This document shows positions 58,741 to 64,000 of a stretch of 64,000 nucleotides of DNA, one piece after another (the stretch's first letter is position 1; each line of letters opens with the position of its first letter). The notes under the pieces were generated by a model. It had not been told where the DNA came from, made no database searches, and saw only the letters and a list, made by a program, of their open reading frames with translations. This DNA comes from Algoriphagus resistens (GTDB lineage Bacteria; Bacteroidota; Bacteroidia; Cytophagales; Cyclobacteriaceae), in the NCBI RefSeq assembly GCF_001442615.1, contig NZ_LMXN01000013.1:124001-188000 (forward strand). The letters run 5' to 3'. Position numbers and translations under genes: made by a program.

Positions 58741-59634
58741 ATGAATCAACTCAAAAGCATCATAAAGAATCAGGAAAATAAACGCCGGAGAAATTTCTTC
58801 TTAAAGCTGATCTTACTCTTGATTTTAACTGTAGGTTTTAAATCAAACACTTGGCTAACACCTTTTTTTGCGAAGTATGTAATTTTAGCCGATGTTGTCC
58901 GCGCATTGATTTTTCTGATCAGTGGAAACCTCATCATCTCCCTTGCACGCATCATTACGCTCCAATTTTATCTCAAAAGAACTGAGGAATCCAGAGTTCA
59001 ACCTAATTTTGTAATCGGAATTGATCGTCTCGCTACACTGATGAATATGATCGTGGTTTTGGTGGCTTCAATTTTGGTTTTTGGGATAGAACCATTAAAA
59101 TTTTTAACAAGCATCACGATAGTGGCAGCGGCAATTGCGCTACTCACCAAGGATTACATCACCAATATTGTGAATGGCCTGATCATCATGTTTTCAGACC
59201 AGTTGGAGATAGGCGATAAAATTCTGATTGGCAAAAACGTAGGCTTTATCAGGGATATTACGTTGATAAATATGGTACTAAAAAGTGAAACAGGTGAGAT
59301 TATCATTGTGCCGAATACCCTTGCACTGACTTCTGAAGTAGTGAACTACTCCAAGAACAATTCCCATCAGGTAATCCTTGATTCGGAAATCCCTTTTTAT
59401 TCTGCAATCCAATTAAACGATCTGGAAAAGAGGTTGAATGAATCCTTGATTGCATTTTCAGACTATGTGTATGTGGGCGGAGCACAACTTAATGTTATTG
59501 AAAGAAAGCCCGAAAGCATAATAATCCGCTACCAATTCCCAATCAAATCTGGAGAAAAAGCCATTGAGAAAAACGTCAATAAAACTATCAATCAAACTTT
59601 AATAAACTGGTCTAATGAAACCCGGAAAGCCTAA
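58741..59634 (+). CDS. Small-conductance mechanosensitive ion channel (MscS family)
   Basis: A 297-residue membrane protein with three or four membrane segments (near 20-38, 48-70, 100-120 and the pore helix near 125-145, where small residues AAAIALLTKDYITNIVNGLI line the pore). The MscS beta domain follows, with FSDQLEIGDKILIG near 151-164 and VPNTLALTSEVVNYSKN near 190-206. It releases ions and solutes during hypo-osmotic stress. Its last 20 nt overlap the start of the alkyltransferase-like gene. Confidence 0.9.
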   Translation: MNQLKSIIKNQENKRRRNFFLKLILLLILTVGFKSNTWLTPFFAKYVILADVVRALIFLISGNLIISLARIITLQFYLKRTEESRVQPNFVIGIDRLATLMNMIVVLVASILVFGIEPLKFLTSITIVAAAIALLTKDYITNIVNGLIIMFSDQLEIGDKILIGKNVGFIRDITLINMVLKSETGEIIIVPNTLALTSEVVNYSKNNSHQVILDSEIPFYSAIQLNDLEKRLNESLIAFSDYVYVGGAQLNVIERKPESIIIRYQFPIKSGEKAIEKNVNKTINQTLINWSNETRKA

Positions 59635-59953
59635 TTATTTTGATCAAGTCTATCAGGTAGTTCGTTTGATCCCTAGTGGAAGAGTGACCAATTATGGCGC
59701 AATAGCCCACTACCTGGGAATAAAAAGTGGAGCAAGAATGGTGGGATATGCCATGAATGCCGCCCATACCATGGATGATGTCCCTGCGCATCGCGTGGTA
59801 AACAGTCAAGGCCTATTGACAGGAAAAGCACATTTCTCTACCCCTACACGGATGCAGGAACTATTGGAAAAAGAAGGAGTACTGGTCGTAAAAGACAAAG
59901 TCCAGAATTTCGAAAAAGTCTTCTGGAATCCAGATGTGGAATTGGCGTTATAG
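59615..59953 (+). CDS. Alkyltransferase-like (ATL) protein, MGMT family without acceptor Cys
   Basis: A 112-residue single-domain protein of the O6-alkylguanine-DNA alkyltransferase family. It contains the helix-turn-helix (GRVTNYGAIAHYLGIKSGARMVGYAM near 22-47, quoted in parts) and the active-site region VPAHRVVNSQG. Ala58 stands where repair enzymes have the acceptor Cys (PCHRV). ATL proteins bind O6-alkylguanine and hand the lesion to nucleotide excision repair instead of removing the alkyl group. The size fits ATLs, which lack the N-terminal domain of Ada/Ogt. It overlaps the MscS gene by 20 nt. Confidence 0.9.
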   Translation: MKPGKPNYFDQVYQVVRLIPSGRVTNYGAIAHYLGIKSGARMVGYAMNAAHTMDDVPAHRVVNSQGLLTGKAHFSTPTRMQELLEKEGVLVVKDKVQNFEKVFWNPDVELAL

Positions 59954-60096
59954 CAGAAGAATCCAAAATAAAGAACGCATCGAGAGTATAAATCAATCGA
60001 CCATTAATCCTCTCGAAGCTAATCCATCCCTGAGTAAAGTCCGATAGTCAGAAAAAATTCACTTGTAAATTCGTGCCTTAGAATATTGGGCGGATT

Positions 60097-61539
60097 TCAC
60101 TTCCTTCTCAACACGTACAATCCGATAAACATAATCAGCCCATTCAGGATCAAGGCTTCAAACCCAAATTTGTAACCCCAGAATAATTTTTCAGAATTGT
60201 AGGCAATCGCAAAGGTTATTGCCGGCGCAAATACAGCGAGGTATGGAACAAATTTGTCTTTCACTTTCCACTTCGTAAATAGACCAAAACTATAAAGCCC
60301 AAGCAATGGCCCATACGTATATCCTGCGATCACAAAGACGGAATTAATCACACTTTCTTTATTAATCCAGTGAAAAGCAAGAATCACCATGAACATCACA
60401 AATGTGAATACTATGTGTACTTTCTTTCGGACTGCAACCCGCTTCTCGGCTGGATATCTTTTCTCAACTTCAAGAAAATCAATGCAAAATGAGGTAGTCA
60501 ACGCTGTCAAGGTAGAATCTGCACTGGAATACGCCGCAGCTGTGATCCCAAGAACAAAGATTATCCCAGCAAATGGAGAGAAGTATTCTGTAGCCAAAAG
60601 AGGAAACAATTCATCCGTTTTCGTAGGAATCTGCACTCCCTGAGTCTCGGCATACAAGAACAATAATACACCTAGTGAAAGAAACAGGAGATTTACAAAG
60701 ACAAGGATGATTGTAAACCAGAACATATTTTTCTGTGCATCGCCAATATTTTTACAGGTCAGATTCTTCTGCATCATATCCTGATCCAACCCTGTCATCA
60801 CTATGGTGATGAATGCTCCGGAGATAAATTGCTTGAAAAAATTAGTTCCTGCTTTCCAATCCCAATTGAAAATCTGGGAACGGGGATCATCAGAAACCGC
60901 TTTGAAATAATCTCCTACACTACCAAAATTCAACTCATTTCCGACCATTATCACACATACCACCACAGCCGCAAGCATAAAGAATGTCTGTAGCGTATCT
61001 GTCCAAACCACCGTCTTGATCCCACCACGATGGGTGTATAGCCAGATCAAACCAACCGTAATCAGCACAGACACCCAAAATGGAATGCCCAGGGAGTCAA
61101 AAAGAATGAGTTGAAGTACGCTTGCTACTAAGAATACCCGAATTGAAGACCCCAAAGTTCTGGAGAGGATAAAGAAAAAAGCGCCTGTCTTGTAAGACCA
61201 AAAGCCGAATCTGTCATCCAGGTAAGAATAGATTGAGACCAGGTTTAACCTATAATACAACGGAAGCAGAACTTTGGCTATGGTGAAATACCCTAGTGTA
61301 TATCCCAGAACAACCTGAAAGTAAAAGAAGTTAGAATTACCGACTTCGCCTGGAACAGAGATAAAGGTAACTCCCGAGAGAGAGGCCCCTATCATTCCAA
61401 AAGCTACCAAAAACCAAGGAGATTGACGGTCGCCTGTAAAGAACGTATCGGCAGAGATTTTGCGGGAGGTAAACCAGGAAATCAGAAATAACAATAAAAA
61501 ATAACAACAGATTACCAGGAGGACTAGTTGGGAATTCAT
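60097..61539 (-). CDS. Sodium:solute symporter family transporter
   Basis: A 480-residue membrane protein with about 13 segments, of the SSS (LeuT-fold) family. FFTGDRQSPWFLVAFGMIGASLSGVTFISVPG near 33-64 (in blocks TGDRQSPW, GMIGASLSGVTFISVP) is the typical first-helix unwound region with the Na site. GITAAAYSSADSTLTALTTSF near 330-350 is the TM8-equivalent. It couples Na+ flow to uptake of an unknown solute such as a sugar, amino acid or organic acid. It stands alone, divergent from clpS. Confidence 0.9.
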   Translation of the reverse strand: MNSQLVLLVICCYFLLLFLISWFTSRKISADTFFTGDRQSPWFLVAFGMIGASLSGVTFISVPGEVGNSNFFYFQVVLGYTLGYFTIAKVLLPLYYRLNLVSIYSYLDDRFGFWSYKTGAFFFILSRTLGSSIRVFLVASVLQLILFDSLGIPFWVSVLITVGLIWLYTHRGGIKTVVWTDTLQTFFMLAAVVVCVIMVGNELNFGSVGDYFKAVSDDPRSQIFNWDWKAGTNFFKQFISGAFITIVMTGLDQDMMQKNLTCKNIGDAQKNMFWFTIILVFVNLLFLSLGVLLFLYAETQGVQIPTKTDELFPLLATEYFSPFAGIIFVLGITAAAYSSADSTLTALTTSFCIDFLEVEKRYPAEKRVAVRKKVHIVFTFVMFMVILAFHWINKESVINSVFVIAGYTYGPLLGLYSFGLFTKWKVKDKFVPYLAVFAPAITFAIAYNSEKLFWGYKFGFEALILNGLIMFIGLYVLRRK

Positions 61540-61592
61540 AAATCGTTTTCAAGTGGGTTCGCTAAGTTGTCCAATATTCTTAATTTTGCAAA

Positions 61593-61886
61593 ATGAATCA
61601 TTCAAACGAACCACTTCCGTTTATTGAGGAATCCGAAGTTCTGGTGGAGGATTTGATAGATATTGAATCCAATGACTTGATTGTGTACAATGACGAATAC
61701 AACACATTCGATCATGTGACCAAGATTCTCATGAAAGTCTGCAAGCACACCATGGAGCAGGCAGAGCAATGCACCATCACCATCCACTATAAGGGCAAAT
61801 GTGCGGTAAAAAAAGGCAGCATGAAAGAGCTAAAACCTATGTGTGAAGCTATATTAGATGCCGGAATCCAAGCCGCAATAGTTTAA
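61593..61886 (+). CDS. clpS: ATP-dependent Clp protease adaptor ClpS
   Basis: ClpS brings N-end-rule substrates to ClpAP/ClpCP. The 97-residue protein has a flexible acidic N-terminus (1-27) and the ClpS core from about 28: VYNDEYNTFDHVTKIL with the N-degron-binding residues, and CTITIHYKGKCAVKKGSMKEL near 60-80. The length is normal. A TAATTTTG element lies only 5 nt before the ATG. The gene is 12 nt upstream of recR and likely cotranscribed. Confidence 0.93.
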   Translation: MNHSNEPLPFIEESEVLVEDLIDIESNDLIVYNDEYNTFDHVTKILMKVCKHTMEQAEQCTITIHYKGKCAVKKGSMKELKPMCEAILDAGIQAAIV

Positions 61887-61898
61887 ATCCATCCAGAA

Positions 61899-62519
61899 TT
61901 GAATTTCCCTTCCAAACTCATTGAAGATGCAGTCACTGAAATTTCCCGCCTTCCGGGCATAGGAAAGAAAACCGCTCTTCGACTGGCACTTCATCTTCTC
62001 AAGCAGCATGAGGCCAATACCGAAGCGCTGGCTTTGGCCCTCACCCGCATGCGTACGGAGATCCAATATTGTAAAACTTGCCATAATATTTCCGATGCAC
62101 AGGAATGCAGCATTTGTACAAGTCATCGCCGTGATGGATCGGTTATATGTGTGGTAGAGGATATTCGGGATGTGCTGGCAATTGAAAACACCAATCAATT
62201 TCAGGGAAAATACCATGTGCTCGGAGGAGTGATCTCCCCTATTCAGGGGATAGGTCCAGAGGAACTGAAAATCGAGTCTTTGCTGGCCAGGGTAGAATCA
62301 GCTGCGCTAAGCGAGCCTATCAAAGAAGTTATTTTGGCGCTAAGCGCTACGATGGAAGGAGATACTACTTCTTTCTATCTTGCCAAAAAACTGAAGGAAA
62401 AAGGCATCCTGGTAAGCTCCATAGCACGGGGAATCCCTGTAGGTGGGGAACTGGAATTCACAGACGAAGTTACACTTGGACGCAGTATCATGACTCGAAT
62501 AAATTACGCTACTGAGTAA
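61899..62519 (+). CDS. recR: Recombination protein RecR
   Basis: RecR acts with RecO and RecF to load RecA at gaps. The 206-residue protein starts from TTG 61899, since no ATG gives the conserved N-terminus (NFPSKLIEDAVTEISRLPGIGKK). Domains: helix-hairpin-helix 1-50 (RLPGIGKKTALRLALHLL), the zinc finger with CKTCHNISDAQECSIC near 58-73, and the Toprim domain near 80-180 (VVEDIRDVLAIE, HVLGGVISPIQGIGPE). The length is normal. Confidence 0.95.
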   Translation: MNFPSKLIEDAVTEISRLPGIGKKTALRLALHLLKQHEANTEALALALTRMRTEIQYCKTCHNISDAQECSICTSHRRDGSVICVVEDIRDVLAIENTNQFQGKYHVLGGVISPIQGIGPEELKIESLLARVESAALSEPIKEVILALSATMEGDTTSFYLAKKLKEKGILVSSIARGIPVGGELEFTDEVTLGRSIMTRINYATE

Positions 62520-62527
62520 AATTTTCT

Positions 62528-62557
62528 TTGCACAGCAAAAACCTTGGTCTATATTTG
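62528..62557 (+). promoter_or_regulatory. Promoter of tRNA-Ala
   Basis: TTG at 62528-62530 and TATATTTG at 62550-62557, separated by 19 nt, match the Bacteroidota consensus. The tRNA begins 13 nt further on. Confidence 0.75.
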
Positions 62558-62569
62558 CAAACCCAAAAA

Positions 62570-62643
<74 letters not shown>

Positions 62644-62650
62644 CAATTCA

Positions 62651-62679
62651 AAGCTTCACAGAAATGTGAGGCTTTTTTT
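62651..62679 (+). terminator. Terminator of tRNA-Ala
   Basis: AAGCTTCACA and TGTGAGGCTT form a 10-bp stem (one G-T pair) with a GAAA tetraloop, followed by TTTTT. Confidence 0.9.
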
Positions 62680-62690
62680 GTTTTTAAGAC

Positions 62691-62946
62691 ATGTACTTAA
62701 ATTGCATCCTTCTTCATTCTCCCAAAGCTGAGAAGTATTATACAGGGTCGACAGACATCTTGGTCATATCCAAAAAATCACAGCTTAGATGGTACTCTTT
62801 CAAAATCTGGAACGCCATTTTGGGTACTGAAATATTCAGAGAATCTATCTGACCGGACATTGGCACTCAAAAAAACGTTAGAAATCAAAAAGAAGAAGGG
62901 CTGGAAAAATATTGAACGGCTAATTTCTGGAAACATTATGGATTAG
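62691..62946 (+). pseudogene. Frameshifted GIY-YIG endonuclease-like gene
   Basis: From ATG 62691 one frame reads ...HSPKAEKYYTGSTDILV, the GIY-YIG N-terminal core. After about codon 25 the homology moves to another frame reading LDGTLSKSGTPFWVLKYSEN and then LALKKTLEIKKKKGWKNIERLI, ending at TAG 62944-62946. The joined product would be about 85 residues, as expected for the small UvrC-type GIY-YIG proteins frequent in Bacteroidota. The part with the conserved Arg appears lost or altered around the shift (YPKNHS region), so it is probably inactive. Its stop codon lies inside a copy of the tRNA-Ala 5' sequence. Confidence 0.75.
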
Positions 62947-62958
62947 CTCAGATGGCTA
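62940..62958 (+). repeat. Partial tRNA-Ala duplication (19 nt)
   Basis: GGATTAGCTCAGATGGCTA matches tRNA-Ala positions 62573-62591 with one difference in 19. It follows 367 nt after the original. The sequence beyond (ACGTCCCGACACATGCCGGG) forms a CCCG/CGGG hairpin but no cloverleaf, so this is a tRNA remnant, not a functional gene. Together the two copies form a direct repeat around the tRNA 3' part, terminator and GIY-YIG remnant. Confidence 0.7.
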
Positions 62959-63054
62959 CCACGTCCCGACACATGCCGGGAAGTTCATCACTGCCCCCTT
63001 TAGGCCCGATTTTATGTTTTCCCTTTTAGCATTTGGAGAATCCGGTAGTTTGGG

Positions 63055-64000
63055 TCAAGGGATATTTTTTCTAATGGGGTCGAAAGGGCCATACTTATGT
63101 TCCTCTTCAGTATATTCATCTGCATAGGGGCCGAAGGGATGATCGACGGGTTTCTTGGAGATATCCGGCCAGTCCATCGACAGGTCTATGGAAGGGCGGG
63201 GCATGGAATTGACAAAAGCCGCTATATCCCAAGCTTCTTCGTCAGATAAAAAGGGGTTCTCATAGCTTACTCCCAGGGGCATATTGACTTTTATGAAAGC
63301 CGCAAAACGGGAAATCCGGTGCAAACCGGCACCGATGTTATAACTTTGTCCCCCGTACAGCGGTGGGTACACCCATTCACGCTTGTCCATTGACAACTGA
63401 CCTTCCCCGTTTTCCCCGTGACAGCGCAAACAATACATGCTATACGCCAGCTTTCCCCTAACGGGGTCCGCCGGACGGTTAAGGCCCTCAAGTTCTTTAA
63501 GACCGAAGCCAGCAAATGAGTCTTCCTTTTCTACATCCTTTCCTACCCATTTCAAGTAAGCGACCATGGCCTGCATTTCCCTGCTACCGACATCAAGCTT
63601 TTCTCCATTCAGGCTTCGCTCTATGCAATCGTTGACCCGTTTTTCAAAACCTTCCACTGTACCTGAACGGTTACGATATTTGGGATAGGTAGCTGCTACT
63701 TTTCCATAATTATTCCCAAACGGCACCGTCCCTGCTTTCAGATGGCAGTTCTGACAATTCATTCCATTGCTAAGTGGATTGACAGACCCCTGAGGCCCCA
63801 GATACCTGGATGTATGGACTATCAGATCCCTCCCATATCTGATCAGTTCACCTGCTTTTGTATGTGGAATGGATGATGTGTCGGGAGCCTCCCATAGGAT
63901 TGCCCCCTCATAGGGTGGAGGCACGCCGATACCCTGTTCGGCAGTTACATCTATGGAAGTCCTCAGGGAAACCAGACCGAACTCAACCGTCAGATAAATA
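63055..64000 (-). CDS. Diheme c-type cytochrome, TsdA-like (cut by window edge)
   Basis: The frame is open to the right edge, so the N-terminus and signal peptide are missing. About 314 residues are visible. A GTG at 63924 is internal rather than the start, because the reading frame continues upstream (TSIDVTAEQGIG). Two heme motifs are seen: CQNCH in GMNCQNCHLKAGTVPFGNNY and CLRCH in YSMYCLRCHGENGEGQ. The preceding LIRYGRDLIVHTSRYLGP is characteristic of thiosulfate dehydrogenase TsdA and related diheme cytochromes. It is likely periplasmic and acts on thiosulfate/tetrathionate or as an electron carrier. The substrate remains an inference. Confidence 0.82.
   Translation of the reverse strand, partial: IYLTVEFGLVSLRTSIDVTAEQGIGVPPPYEGAILWEAPDTSSIPHTKAGELIRYGRDLIVHTSRYLGPQGSVNPLSNGMNCQNCHLKAGTVPFGNNYGKVAATYPKYRNRSGTVEGFEKRVNDCIERSLNGEKLDVGSREMQAMVAYLKWVGKDVEKEDSFAGFGLKELEGLNRPADPVRGKLAYSMYCLRCHGENGEGQLSMDKREWVYPPLYGGQSYNIGAGLHRISRFAAFIKVNMPLGVSYENPFLSDEEAWDIAAFVNSMPRPSIDLSMDWPDISKKPVDHPFGPYADEYTEEEHKYGPFDPIRKNIP

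Overview
The window looks like chromosomal DNA of a gliding member of the Bacteroidota, most likely the Cytophagales (Cyclobacteriaceae, Algoriphagus-like). The evidence is a gldA-gldF-gldG cluster, promoters of the Bacteroidota type (-33 TTG, -7 TAnnTTTG) in front of both tRNA genes, lineage-typical families (DUF4290, DUF4199, BF3164-like propeller lipoprotein, VF530/DUF2132), many Cys-lipoproteins and sulfatases, and weak Shine-Dalgarno signals. The genus is an inference from gene content only. Almost all of the window is dense, ordinary chromosome: no phage, insertion sequence or CRISPR array was seen.

Layout. 1-402: start of a GH15 glycosidase cut by the window edge. 0.6-3.9 kb: a lipoprotein, then a leftward sigma / anti-sigma / gmk / nadD operon. 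4-9.2 kb: lipid A acyltransferase, PcrA/UvrD helicase, DUF4290 and murA. 9.4-21.2 kb: a metabolic region with a sugar-acid dehydratase, SDR dehydrogenase, an exported Nif3-like protein, two sulfatases facing each other, Tat-exported Gfo/Idh/MocA and TIM-barrel proteins, two VOC proteins and a VF530 protein. 21.4-26 kb: dnaN and gldGFA. 26.2-26.4 kb: a probable structured RNA. 26.5-31.8 kb: M20 amidohydrolase, alpha/beta hydrolase, DEAD-box helicase, dihydroorotase. 31.9 kb: tRNA-His. 32.3-36.7 kb: alpha-glucan cluster (GH133, GT4, GH57). 36.9-40.6 kb: panB, a phosphoribosyltransferase, rsgA and waaA. 40.8-47 kb: LMW phosphatase with fructosamine kinase, an oxidoreductase, aspartokinase, fbp, and a PQQ-type sugar dehydrogenase. 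47-51.5 kb: gpsA with a PlsB-like acyltransferase, DUF4199, polyprenyl synthase. 51.5-56.3 kb: thrABC. 56.6-62.5 kb: small envelope and housekeeping genes, MscS channel, alkyltransferase-like protein, sodium symporter, clpS, recR. 62.6 kb to the end: tRNA-Ala, a broken GIY-YIG gene, and a diheme cytochrome c cut by the edge.

The most unusual signals lie between genes. (1) A family of four short cassettes, three of exactly 92 nt and one of 79 nt, each begins with ATGAAA and ends against the ATGAAA start of a real gene. Each carries a small ORF (MK-S/A-SM...HTGMI). Two tandem copies form an unbroken chain of ATGA stop/start overlaps from waaA to rsgA. (2) An 11-residue Thr/Ile-rich leader peptide overlaps a terminator hairpin upstream of thrA, which looks like a threonine attenuator. 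(3) A 160-nt multi-hairpin RNA with its own terminator lies between gldA and an M20 amidohydrolase. (4) A frameshifted GIY-YIG nuclease gene lies behind tRNA-Ala and ends in a copy of the 5' part of that tRNA. (5) MurA carries Asp where the fosfomycin-target Cys normally is, and an O6-alkylguanine-transferase-like protein carries Ala in place of the acceptor Cys.
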